Origin: Oceanospirillum sp048270425
GTDB taxonomy: Bacteria; Pseudomonadota; Gammaproteobacteria; Pseudomonadales; Halomonadaceae
DNA: 64,000 nucleotides
Direction of reading: 5' to 3'
NCBI GenBank assembly: GCA_048270425.1
Contig: JBLWSY010000016.1
Span: forward strand, 1-64,000
The notes under the pieces were generated by a model. It saw only the letters and a list, made by a program, of their open reading frames with translations, had not been told where the DNA came from and searched no databases. Both the position numbers and the translations under genes were made by a program. Shown here one piece after another: positions 45,383 to 53,476 of the stretch. Each line of letters begins with the position of its first letter. The first letter of the stretch is position 1.

Positions 45383-46033
45383 ATGTACTTATCGCCAGGG
45401 ATAGCGTTCGGTTTTCATGGATGTGATCAAACCGTTTTTGACCGTGTTATAAAGCAAGGTGAGCACCTTTCAGCCAGTGAAAATGACTACGACTGGCTTG
45501 GACACGGAATCTACTTTTGGGAAGGCAGTTACGAACGGGCTTTAGAGTGGGCTCAGCAGAGCAAGAGTATTCATACTGCTGCCGTAGTTGGTGCTGTGAT
45601 AAAGCTGGGTAACTGTGTTGATCTTCTCGATTCCTTCTATCTGAATCAGGCTCAGATCGCCTATCAGATTCTCTCACGCGAGTTTGAAGAACTTGGCAAG
45701 CCGCTACCGGAAAACCGCCTGCGGGATCAAAACGGCATTACTTTTCTGCGTGATCTGGATTGTCAGGTCATTATGCGTCTGCATCAGATGAATAATCAGG
45801 CCATTATGGAAGATCTCAGCTTGTCGGATATGCAGGGGCAGAACAAACGTAAGGTTCAGAATCATCCATCATTTCTGGATTCCGTTCGGGGGATGTTTCC
45901 TGAAGGTGATCCGCTCTATTCAAATGCCGGCTTTCAAAGCCGGAATCATATTCAGCTATGCATTGTGAATCCAAACGCGATTGTCGGGTACTTCGACCCA
46001 AGGCATCGGAATGTTTGGTACAAGCCGGTTTGA
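45383..46033 (+). CDS. PARP-like ADP-ribosyltransferase, putative toxin
   Basis: The 216-residue cytoplasmic protein looks like an ADP-ribosyltransferase of the H-Y-x class: GFHGCD with His-12, WLGHGIYFWEGS with Tyr-44 (the PARP signature is GxGIYF), and HIQLCIVNP near the C-terminus, where Gln-191 would take the third position. Insert helices between (ALEWAQQ, FYLNQAQIAYQILSREFEEL) fit the fold. AAAGGAG lies within the 3' end of the previous gene, so translation is coupled. Such proteins can modify RNA, proteins or nucleotides; the target is unknown. A free-standing stress or defence toxin is the best reading. Confidence 0.7.
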   Translation: MYLSPGIAFGFHGCDQTVFDRVIKQGEHLSASENDYDWLGHGIYFWEGSYERALEWAQQSKSIHTAAVVGAVIKLGNCVDLLDSFYLNQAQIAYQILSREFEELGKPLPENRLRDQNGITFLRDLDCQVIMRLHQMNNQAIMEDLSLSDMQGQNKRKVQNHPSFLDSVRGMFPEGDPLYSNAGFQSRNHIQLCIVNPNAIVGYFDPRHRNVWYKPV

Positions 46034-46081
46034 TATTGGTTATTTTCTTCTTTTTTCAAGTAAATTGCCTTAAGGAATATG

Positions 46082-46963
46082 ATGCCTGATTCATCAAAAA
46101 ACCTCTGTAACCGATATGACGTTTTAGCGTGGGGTGGGGCTGTTCTGGCTCTCATTACCTTAGCAATACTCCCTGCTTCTGTGTCTACGAATTTTTTTAC
46201 AGCAGTTTTTGCTTTTATATCTCTTGTTGGTTTTCTGATGATTTATATGAAGGATAACCTTATTGCCATCCTTCTTATTATCAGCTGCTTTTTTCTGGTT
46301 GTTTTTATTTTGGCTTTGCAGTCTGATGATTCTGGATTATCAGGAACAGCTTACCTTGCCAATTTTGGTAGCTATTTTGGTGGGGTGATGACACCAGTAG
46401 GGCTTTTTGTCGCATTTTGGGCAGTAAAGAAACAAGAAAAAATTGAGAAAAGAAAAGTACTTCAGCAAAAAGTTGATATTGAAGTCAGTCGGATTTTCCA
46501 AAAACACGCTGGAGCGGAAAACGACATGATTAAATATGAGAATGGTGAAGATTTGGTTAATGGCTTGAATTACTCGTTTTACAAAATGGTGTTTTCTTCG
46601 AGAGATATCTATTTAAAAAGAAAGGCTGCTATGGATGCTATGTTAACGAGTTCGTTTGCAGTGGTAGCTGCTTACGATGGCCTCTTTAGAATAGATGATT
46701 ACGTTGAAACTATGTTGACTGACTCTACAGTCAACTTTGCGTCAGATATGTCTGTAGATGAAATTGTTCGCTTTAGTGTTAATAACATCCTTTCAATTGT
46801 AGCTGCCTATCATTTCTACGGCGAAGAATGCTTGATAGAACCCTTTGGCGGATTCAAGAAGAGGTTTCTTAATACTCCCTCTGGACAACTATTTTTGGAT
46901 GCTCCATTTGTGAATTCTGTTGGCTATTTTTATAACTATTGGGAGAGGCGGCAAGCTGGCTAG
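46082..46963 (+). CDS. AT-rich membrane protein resembling phage abortive-infection proteins
   Basis: The 293-residue protein has four N-terminal membrane segments (about 12-32, 36-56, 60-80, 95-117), then a charged helix (KKQEKIEKRKVLQQKV) and a cytoplasmic domain of about 160 residues of unknown fold. The fourth segment, NFGSYFGGVMTPVGLFVAFW, followed by a basic helix, resembles putative phage abortive-infection (AbiC-like) proteins; this is recalled, not checked. ATG at 46082 suits the AAGGA spacing better than the ATG at 46079. It is more AT-rich than its neighbours, lies just after the ADP-ribosyltransferase gene and has no terminator of its own nearby, which suggests transfer. Confidence 0.6.
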   Translation: MPDSSKNLCNRYDVLAWGGAVLALITLAILPASVSTNFFTAVFAFISLVGFLMIYMKDNLIAILLIISCFFLVVFILALQSDDSGLSGTAYLANFGSYFGGVMTPVGLFVAFWAVKKQEKIEKRKVLQQKVDIEVSRIFQKHAGAENDMIKYENGEDLVNGLNYSFYKMVFSSRDIYLKRKAAMDAMLTSSFAVVAAYDGLFRIDDYVETMLTDSTVNFASDMSVDEIVRFSVNNILSIVAAYHFYGEECLIEPFGGFKKRFLNTPSGQLFLDAPFVNSVGYFYNYWERRQAG

Positions 46964-47166
46964 TCTGTGGAAATTTTATGAAAGAAATTATATTAGATAG
47001 GATAAGATCACACAGTGGTAGCCTCCATCAAGACAGCTGTTGGGCGCGAGCACTATCCTAATGTTCTGTTTTAACTCTTAGATGAATGCTTTCCAGGCTT
47101 CAGAGCGTGGGAGCTAGTTTTGCCCCGGAGTTGGATTGTTAGCATACTCACGAAGTACGCTCAGAA

Positions 47167-47206
47167 CCAAAAACGCCCCTTGGATCACTCCAAGGGGCGT
47201 TTTTGT
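47167..47206. terminator. bidirectional terminator before aguB
   Basis: AAAAACGCCCCTTGGA pairs with TCCAAGGGGCGTTTTT around a four-base loop. It ends the aguAB transcript and faces the plus-strand accessory gene. Confidence 0.92.
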
Positions 47207-47229
47207 TGGCGCTGCCTAAACCCTAAGGT

Positions 47230-48162
47230 TTAAGGCGTCAGGTGCCGCTTAGTCAGATCCCCGTAGGCATCAATCCGGCGGTCGCGGAAGTACGGCCAGA
47301 TGCGGCGGGTGTCTTCGGTGCGCTGTTTGTCGATGGTGGCGACCAGCACGCAGGCATCTTCACCGGCGTGTTGCAGCAGTTCACCTTGTGGGCCTGCGAT
47401 AAAGCTGCCGCCCCAGAACTGGATACCATCACTCTGACCGCTTGGGTCGGTTTCATGGCCGACACGGTTAGCCGCCATTACTGGCAGGCCGTTGGCAACG
47501 GCGTGGGCGCGCTGAATCAGTGTCCAGGCATCTTTCTGACGGCTTTGCTCGTCCGCGTCATCACGCGGATCCCAGCCGATAGCAGTCGGGTAGAGCAGAA
47601 TCTCGGCACCAGCCATCGCCATCAGGCGGGCGGCTTCCGGATACCACTGATCCCAGCACACCAGTACGCCCAGCTTACCCACACTGGTTTCAATCGGGCT
47701 GAAACCCGGACGACCGTCGTTAAAGGTGGCATCGCCCGGCGTGAAGTAGAACTTCTCGTAAAAGCCCGGATCATCCGGAATATGCATCTTGCGGTAAGTA
47801 CCCGCCAGAGAGCCGTCTTTCTCAAATACCACGGAGGTGTTGTGGTACAGACCCGGTGCGCGTTTCTCAAAGATAGATCCCACAATCACCATGTTCAGCT
47901 CTTTTGCCAGTGCAGACAGGCGCTGACTGGTCGGGCCATCCAAAGGCTCGGCCAGATCAAACAGGCTGGTATCTTCAGTCTGACAGAAATACTGCGTGGC
48001 GTGCAGCTCCTGCAGCAGGGCCAGTTCACAGCCCTGAGCGGCCAGATCACGCAGACCCTGCTCGCTGATGGACAGGCTTTTTGCTTTGTCGTTAAAGGCA
48101 TGCTGTTGTACCAGACCGACCTTCAAGGTTTTGCTGTTTGTGCTTGGTACAGAAGATGTCAT
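47230..48162 (-). CDS. aguB: N-carbamoylputrescine amidase
   Basis: AguB hydrolyses N-carbamoylputrescine to putrescine, CO2 and ammonia. The 310-residue nitrilase-family protein has the E-K-C triad in LLQELHATQYF, YRKMHIPDDPGFYEKFYF and VLVCWDQWYPEAARLMA. HAVANGLPVMAANRVG and FWGGSFIAGPQGE are also family features. The ATG overlaps the aguA stop by one base (TGATG), so the two steps from agmatine to putrescine are coupled. Confidence 0.95.
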   Translation of the reverse strand: MTSSVPSTNSKTLKVGLVQQHAFNDKAKSLSISEQGLRDLAAQGCELALLQELHATQYFCQTEDTSLFDLAEPLDGPTSQRLSALAKELNMVIVGSIFEKRAPGLYHNTSVVFEKDGSLAGTYRKMHIPDDPGFYEKFYFTPGDATFNDGRPGFSPIETSVGKLGVLVCWDQWYPEAARLMAMAGAEILLYPTAIGWDPRDDADEQSRQKDAWTLIQRAHAVANGLPVMAANRVGHETDPSGQSDGIQFWGGSFIAGPQGELLQHAGEDACVLVATIDKQRTEDTRRIWPYFRDRRIDAYGDLTKRHLTP

Positions 48163-49241
48163 CAGGCCAGAACTCCTTCAGGCAGTTGCATGGTCAGGCA
48201 GTGCAGGCTGCCATACTGTTCAACAATCGGGCGGCAGTTGATTGCGATAATGTCATGGTTCGGGAAGGCGATCTGCATCTGGCTGATCGCTTTCTGATCC
48301 AGTGCTTCATCACCGTAGATCGGCAGCAGCACTGCGTCGTTAATAATCAGGAAGTTAGCATAAGTAGATGGCAGACGATCACCCTCTTCACTGAAACATG
48401 GCTCGGCCATCGGTAGAGGCACCAGTTTGTAAGGGTTGCCCTGATAGTCGGTAAAGGTTTTCAGCTGATCTTCCATCGCTTTCAGAGCGGCGTAGTGCTC
48501 ATCGGATTCATCGTCGCACTGAACATAAGCGATGGTATGCGGATCACACAGGCGCGCCAGCGTATCCACATGGCTGTCGGTGTCGTCACCGGCCAGATAG
48601 CCGTGATCCAGCCACAGAATACGGCTCAGACCAAACTTCTCGCTCAGCAGGCTCTCGATGGCAGCTTTGTCCATGGCCGGGTTGCGGGTCGGAGCCAGCA
48701 GACATTCGCTGGTGGTCAGCAGCGTGCCGTAACCGTCGGCTTCGATGCTGCCGCCTTCCAGGACCAGATCGATGGTTTCCAGTTCGCAGGCAAAGGCTTT
48801 TTCTGCTGCCAGCTTACCGTTTAGCTCGGTATCCAGACGAGCATCAAACTTATTGCCCCAGCCGTTAAAGGTGAAGTCCAGCAGCAGCGGCTTATCATCT
48901 TTGATAACGGTAATTGGGCCATGGTCCCGTGCCCAGGTGTCGTTGGTCTCCTGAACAAAAACATTGAGCTGCGCTTCAAGACCCAGCTTGGCAAAGTGAG
49001 CCATCACTTCCTGCTTTTTGGCTTCGCTGGATACGGTAATCAGTACTTTTTCACGGCGGGCAATCGCTTCAGCGATCTGATAAAACACCGGTTCAACCTG
49101 CGTCAGAAAGGGAGCCCAGTCGCTGTTGGCATGGGGCCAGGTCAGCATAACACCGCTTTGCGGTGCCCATTCCGGCAGCAGCTGATAGCGTCCGGATGTT
49201 ATTGTGCAGTCTGATGCTTGAGAGTCTGAAGCGATGCTCAT
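48162..49241 (-). CDS. aguA: agmatine deiminase
   Basis: AguA converts agmatine to N-carbamoylputrescine. The 359-residue protein belongs to the peptidylarginine deiminase (PPAD) family: WPHANSDWAPFL, WARDHGPITVI, LEGGSIEADGYGTLLTTSECLL, GDDTDSHVDTLARL, and the catalytic Cys in YGSLHCLTMQLPEG near the C-terminus. A GTG at 49259 would add six residues, but ATG at 49241 has AAGG upstream. It is first in a two-gene operon with aguB and divergent from the lol genes. Confidence 0.95.
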   Translation of the reverse strand: MSIASDSQASDCTITSGRYQLLPEWAPQSGVMLTWPHANSDWAPFLTQVEPVFYQIAEAIARREKVLITVSSEAKKQEVMAHFAKLGLEAQLNVFVQETNDTWARDHGPITVIKDDKPLLLDFTFNGWGNKFDARLDTELNGKLAAEKAFACELETIDLVLEGGSIEADGYGTLLTTSECLLAPTRNPAMDKAAIESLLSEKFGLSRILWLDHGYLAGDDTDSHVDTLARLCDPHTIAYVQCDDESDEHYAALKAMEDQLKTFTDYQGNPYKLVPLPMAEPCFSEEGDRLPSTYANFLIINDAVLLPIYGDEALDQKAISQMQIAFPNHDIIAINCRPIVEQYGSLHCLTMQLPEGVLA

Positions 49242-49665
49242 CAGTGGCGATACCTTCACGTTGAAAGATGAAATTAAGGACAGATCAGGAAGCGAGCCGC
49301 CTGATTTTGTCTTTGCAGTCCGAAACTTGTGCTGAGCCTTTATGTCTCAATGATTCCGGTCCATTTTGGGGCTGGAATTTAGCAGAGAATGTCACTTTGT
49401 CCAGTGCTATTTACCCCTCGTGGCTGTGTTTGTTTGCTCCTGTCGCTGATACAACCGGCACAGGTAACAAAACAGCAGCAATAGCCTGAGAAAAAAATGG
49501 CACAATTAGCGGATAACGAGGCATTTAGCGTATGATTGCCCTCGAAAAACAGACTGTTAGCGAGCTGAATCACTGGTGTGGTGATGCTCATACATGAATG
49601 TTGGCTAAGTAGAAGCCAGGCTCGAACTCAACTTTGAGTGATAGCCGCAGCCCGGGTCGGACACG
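49242..49665. other. 424-bp region between divergent aguA and lolC
   Basis: No credible gene. It contains ATCAC-N7-GTGAT at 49569-49585, a 17-bp inverted repeat about 80 bases before the lolC start that could be a regulator site. Promoters for both directions must lie here; I see no clear -35/-10 pair. The lolC ATG lacks an obvious ribosome binding site. Confidence 0.5.
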
Positions 49666-50907
49666 ATGTTAGACAAGATTCCCTTTTTTATCGGTTTACG
49701 CTACACCCGCGCCAAACGGCGCAACCACTTTATCTCCTTTATCTCTTTAACCTCTATGCTGGGACTGACCCTTGGCGTGGCAGTGCTGATTCTGGTGCTG
49801 TCGGTGATGAACGGTTTTGACCGCGAGTTGCGTCAGCGCATTCTGGGTATGGTGCCCCACGCGACCATCAGTTCCCAGAGCGGCTTTCAGAATTGGCCGG
49901 AGGTTGCCGAAAAGCTTGAACAAAATGAGCATATTCAGGCTGCTGTTCCCTATGTCAAAGCGCAGGGCATGTTTACCCACAGAGGTTATGTTCGTGGTGC
50001 GCTGGTCAATGGTGTGATGCCGGAGCTTGAGGGCAAGGTATCTATCATGAACGATCACATGGTGGCAGGCTCACTGGATGAACTTAAACCCGGTGAGTTC
50101 GGCATTATTATGGGTGACCTGCTGGCGCGCTTTATCGGTGTAGGGGTTGGCGACAAAGTCACCCTGATGATTCCCGAGGCCTCGATAACGCCAGCCGGTG
50201 TTTTCCCCCGTATGAAGCGTTTTACCGTAGTGGGTCTTTTTAGTGTCGGTGCAGAGCTGGACAGCAATCTGGCGGTGGCTCATATCGAAGATATGCAGAC
50301 CCTCATGCGTCTGGATAAAGATATTCACGGTCTGCGTCTGCAGCTGGATGATCTGTTTAAGGCCCGTGAGGTGGTCTGGGATCAACTGCAGGAGCTGCCT
50401 TCTCATATGCGTGGTAGTGATTGGACGCGAACCCATGGCAATCTGTTTCAGGCGATCCAGATGGAGAAACGCATGATCGGCCTGCTGCTGATGATTGTGA
50501 TCGCGGTAGCCGCGTTCAATATTGTGTCCACGTTGGTGATGGTGGTGACAGATAAACAGGGCGATATCGCCATTCTGAGAACCCTTGGCGCGACACCGGC
50601 CACCATTATGGGAATCTTTATGGTACAGGGAGTTGTGATTGGCTTAACCGGCACTCTGATCGGAACCGGCCTGGGTGTTCTGGCCGCGCTCAATGTGAGT
50701 GATTTTGTTGCCTGGGTTGAGCAGCTGATGGGGATTCAGTTTTTGGACAGCAATGTTTACTTTATCAGTTACCTGCCATCTGAACTGCGTTGGGATGATG
50801 TAGGTGTGATTACCGGTTCTGCCTTTGTGATGAGCTTCCTGTCGACTTTATACCCTGCGTGGCGCGCGTCCCGCATTCAACCTGCGGAGGCTCTGCGTTA
50901 TGAGTAA
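49666..50907 (+). CDS. lolC: lipoprotein-releasing ABC transporter permease (LolC/LolE family)
   Basis: The 413-residue inner-membrane permease of the Lol system releases outer-membrane lipoproteins to LolA. MLDKIPFFIGLRYTRAKRRNHFISFISLTSMLGLTLGVAVL is typical of LolC/E. Four membrane segments (about 25-45, 270-295, 315-345, 375-395) flank a large periplasmic domain. The end YPAWRASRIQPAEALRYE is standard. It overlaps lolD by eight bases. No second permease gene follows lolD, so this may be a single LolF-type permease that forms a homodimer with LolD, or a partner lies elsewhere. Confidence 0.93.
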   Translation: MLDKIPFFIGLRYTRAKRRNHFISFISLTSMLGLTLGVAVLILVLSVMNGFDRELRQRILGMVPHATISSQSGFQNWPEVAEKLEQNEHIQAAVPYVKAQGMFTHRGYVRGALVNGVMPELEGKVSIMNDHMVAGSLDELKPGEFGIIMGDLLARFIGVGVGDKVTLMIPEASITPAGVFPRMKRFTVVGLFSVGAELDSNLAVAHIEDMQTLMRLDKDIHGLRLQLDDLFKAREVVWDQLQELPSHMRGSDWTRTHGNLFQAIQMEKRMIGLLLMIVIAVAAFNIVSTLVMVVTDKQGDIAILRTLGATPATIMGIFMVQGVVIGLTGTLIGTGLGVLAALNVSDFVAWVEQLMGIQFLDSNVYFISYLPSELRWDDVGVITGSAFVMSFLSTLYPAWRASRIQPAEALRYE

Positions 50908-51631
50908 TGATGCGATGAATCACCTTGATAAACCGCAAGCTGTTCTTGAATGTACTGATCTGTCGATGGAATACGTTAACGGGCCGGAAAAGGTACAGGT
51001 GCTGAATCAGCTGAATTTCAGCGCCTATCGAGGAGAGCGTATCGCCATTGTCGGTAGCTCCGGTTCCGGTAAAACGACGCTGTTGCATCTGTTGGGCGGT
51101 TTGGATAAACCCACTTCCGGTGATGTCATCATCGATGGTAAAGCGTTGGCAAAATTGTCTGATGCCGAGCTGGGGCTGTTCCGTAACCGGAGCCTCGGTT
51201 TTGTTTATCAGCTGCATCATCTGTTGCCGGAGTTTACCGCACTGGAAAATGTGCTGATGCCGATGCTGATTCGGGGTGATAAGCGTAAAGCGGTTATGCC
51301 CAGAGCAATGGCCCTGTTGGAGCGGGTTGGTTTGGGGCACCGGGTTGACCATAAACCGTCAGAGCTGTCCGGTGGTGAGCGTCAGCGCGTGGCGATTGCC
51401 CGCGCTCTGGTCGGTGAACCTGCCTGTGTACTGCTGGATGAGCCTACGGGTAACCTGGACCCGAACACGGCGGAATCGGTCAATCAGCTGATGCTGGAGA
51501 TTGGCAAAGAGCATCAGACCTGCTTTATCACAGTGACCCATGATATGGCGCTGGCGCAGCGTATGGATCGGGTGCTGAAGCTGGATCAGGGGCAGTTGGT
51601 TGAACAGCCTCAAGAGATGACCGGAGCCTGA
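50900..51631 (+). CDS. lolD: lipoprotein-releasing ABC transporter ATP-binding protein LolD
   Basis: The 243-residue ATPase powers lipoprotein release. Walker A is GSSGSGKTTLLH (about 51), the ABC signature is LSGGERQRVAIARAL (about 155) and Walker B is CVLLDEPTGNLD. The N-terminal VLECTDLSMEYVNGPEKVQVL is typical of LolD. Translation is coupled to lolC by an eight-base overlap, and the phospholipase gene begins two bases after its stop. Confidence 0.96.
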   Translation: MSNDAMNHLDKPQAVLECTDLSMEYVNGPEKVQVLNQLNFSAYRGERIAIVGSSGSGKTTLLHLLGGLDKPTSGDVIIDGKALAKLSDAELGLFRNRSLGFVYQLHHLLPEFTALENVLMPMLIRGDKRKAVMPRAMALLERVGLGHRVDHKPSELSGGERQRVAIARALVGEPACVLLDEPTGNLDPNTAESVNQLMLEIGKEHQTCFITVTHDMALAQRMDRVLKLDQGQLVEQPQEMTGA

Positions 51632-51632
51632 T

Positions 51633-52685
51633 ATGGCCAACATGCGATACTTCGGGTCTCTGGTGGGGCTATTGATTCTCTCTGCTGCCACTGCTTCGAT
51701 CGCTGAAACTAATGTTGCTGCCGGTGAGAAGGTTGCCCGGGCGGTAGTGGATGTCAAGCTTGAAGGCTTATCAGATGATGACGGGCGGGCTGAAAATTCA
51801 GCTGATCGTTTAAGTGCTCAATCGACTCTCCTTCAGGAGCGGGATCGTTTGCTGATGGCTGAAACGATGGAGAATACCGCTGTTGAGCTTTTTAATCCCC
51901 CTTCGGCGGTACGCAAGCGAGCCGAGCGTGAGATGAAGTTGGCGAATAATCCCTTAGCCTTTTTACCCTATAAAGCCAACTACTTTTTGCCTGTTAGCTA
52001 TTACAGTGGTTACCAGGAATCGGCCACCTTTCGGGATACGCAATACGGACCCGTTGAGGCTCAGTTTCAGATCAGTCTGAAGTTTCCATTGGATACTGGT
52101 CTGTTCAGTAAAAATGATGCCCTGTTTGCAGCATATACTCAGCAGTCATACTGGCAGCTCTACCAGGAGTCTGCCCCTTTTCGGGAGACGATGTATGAGC
52201 CCGAACTTATTTATGGCATGAGTCTGAATAAGCAGTTGTTGAGTGAGCTTAAATTGGAGGGCTTCACTCTGGGTATTAATCATCAGTCCAACGGACAGGG
52301 GGGCGATTTTTCCAGAAGTTGGAACCGGCTGTTCGCTGAGGTGTTTTTTGCCAGTGGCAACTGGGGGATCGCTGTTAAGCGCTGGTATCGTATCCCGGAG
52401 CCGTCCTCGGAGGATGATAATCCCAATATCAAAAATTATGTTGGTGTCAGTGAAGTTGGTATGGCTTATACCAAATCAGGTCATGTATTAACTTTTCGCT
52501 TGAAGAATCATATCGACAGTGATTTCTCCCGGGGCAACACTCAGTTCAGCTGGAGCTTTCCCCTGGCAGGAGAAAGATATAAGGGATATCTGTTAGTTCG
52601 AACGGGCTACGGGGATACGCTGGCAGATTATGATACGTATACTGACAGAATAGCGCTGGGAATCTCCATCAACGATATTCTGTAG
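51633..52685 (+). CDS. pldA: outer membrane phospholipase A
   Basis: The 350-residue protein has a signal peptide (about 1-23, ends ATASIAET), then a linker of about 70 residues, then a beta-barrel related to OMPLA. The catalytic His-Ser-Asn set is in FTLGINHQSNGQGGDFSRSWNRLF, as in E. coli PldA, followed by GNWGIAVKRWYRIPE. FALLPYKANYFLPVSY-like text appears as LAFLPYKANYFLPVSY. The final residue is Leu after ISINDI, not Phe. It starts two bases after lolD and shares its transcript, an unusual neighbour for lipoprotein release. Confidence 0.92.
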   Translation: MANMRYFGSLVGLLILSAATASIAETNVAAGEKVARAVVDVKLEGLSDDDGRAENSADRLSAQSTLLQERDRLLMAETMENTAVELFNPPSAVRKRAEREMKLANNPLAFLPYKANYFLPVSYYSGYQESATFRDTQYGPVEAQFQISLKFPLDTGLFSKNDALFAAYTQQSYWQLYQESAPFRETMYEPELIYGMSLNKQLLSELKLEGFTLGINHQSNGQGGDFSRSWNRLFAEVFFASGNWGIAVKRWYRIPEPSSEDDNPNIKNYVGVSEVGMAYTKSGHVLTFRLKNHIDSDFSRGNTQFSWSFPLAGERYKGYLLVRTGYGDTLADYDTYTDRIALGISINDIL

Positions 52686-52749
52686 TTCTTTGTTTCAGCA
52701 TCCTGAATTTTGACTGTATCTTGGGTATTGGATCGCAGTGGCAAGGCGA

Positions 52750-52787
52750 TAAAAAAGAGCCTGACCGGATTCCCGTTCAGGCTCTTC
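52750..52787. terminator. terminator between pldA and the DUF2062 gene
   Basis: AAGAGCCTGA pairs with TCAGGCTCTT across about 12 bases, with an A run upstream; best suited to the minus-strand DUF2062 gene, and can also stop the lol transcript. Confidence 0.75.
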
Positions 52788-52821
52788 TGGTGATCTTATA
52801 ATTGCCGGATCAGTCGGAGTA

Positions 52822-53376
52822 TTACTGATCTTCCTCTGAATCATTCTGAGGTTTTCTTAACAGCGGTAGTCGATTTTTGCGGCTTTTCCAACTCTTGCTG
52901 ACATGCCAGCGCCATAGCAACCGGATACCTATGTTGCTTAGGATGGCCATAATGACACCGACGATGGCTGAACCCAAATAGAGGGGTTGCCAAGAGTGGT
53001 TTAGCAGTTGCCCCAACCATTCCAGAGTCAGTTCATCAGGCATAGGTTGTGCCTCTACACCCAGAATCCACGCGCCTACCAAATAAGTGCCATAAAACAT
53101 CACCGGCATGGTGACAGGGTTCGTGATCCAGACTAAGCCGACGGAGATTGGCAGATTGCAGTGCAGCAGCATAGCGCCTGCAGCCGCCATAACCATCTGA
53201 AAAGGAACCGGGATAAAGGCGCAAAAAATGCCTATCATAAAGGCATTGGCGACGGAACGTCGGGTCAGGTGCAGAAGACCGGGGTCATCAAGAAGTTTGC
53301 CAAGAAAGCGCAAGGACTTTTGTTGCTGCAGCTTTTTAGGATCGGGCATGTATTTCTTAATGATACGTCTTGGCAT
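52822..53376 (-). CDS. DUF2062 domain membrane protein
   Basis: The 184-residue inner-membrane protein starts MPRRIIKKYMPDPKKLQQQK, the usual beginning of DUF2062 proteins, and continues with RSVANAFMIGIFCAFIPVPFQM, LPISVGLVWITNPVTMPVMFYGTYLVG and a third membrane segment (about 137-157). The function is unknown. The open frame extends to 53607, but the ATG at 53376 has AAGGTGA just upstream and matches the family start. Divergent from comEC, a neighbour pairing seen in other gammaproteobacteria. Confidence 0.88.
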   Translation of the reverse strand: MPRRIIKKYMPDPKKLQQQKSLRFLGKLLDDPGLLHLTRRSVANAFMIGIFCAFIPVPFQMVMAAAGAMLLHCNLPISVGLVWITNPVTMPVMFYGTYLVGAWILGVEAQPMPDELTLEWLGQLLNHSWQPLYLGSAIVGVIMAILSNIGIRLLWRWHVSKSWKSRKNRLPLLRKPQNDSEEDQ

Positions 53377-53476
53377 GTTTGGGTCACCTTCTGAGAGCGG
53401 ATCATTATCCACATATTCGACCTTCACTCCAGAGATGAAGGTCAAAAAAACATCATCCGGACAGGAGGTCAGGTCG

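Noticed and set aside
46978..47061. 27-codon frame MKEIILDRIRSHSG... after the Abi-like gene
   Set aside because: Weak ribosome binding site, no terminator or partner and no recognisable family. It could be a gene remnant but the evidence is too thin to list.
47242..48297. 351-codon plus-strand frame opposite aguB/aguA
   Set aside because: Spans the junction of two clear minus-strand enzymes and has no coherent domain.
49268..49489. 73-codon plus-strand frame before lolC
   Set aside because: No ribosome binding site and no protein-like pattern; lies in the aguA promoter region.
53228..53476. 83-residue N-terminal extension of ComEC
   Set aside because: It overlaps the divergent DUF2062 coding region and lacks a ribosome binding site; ATG at 53477 with AGGAGG is better.
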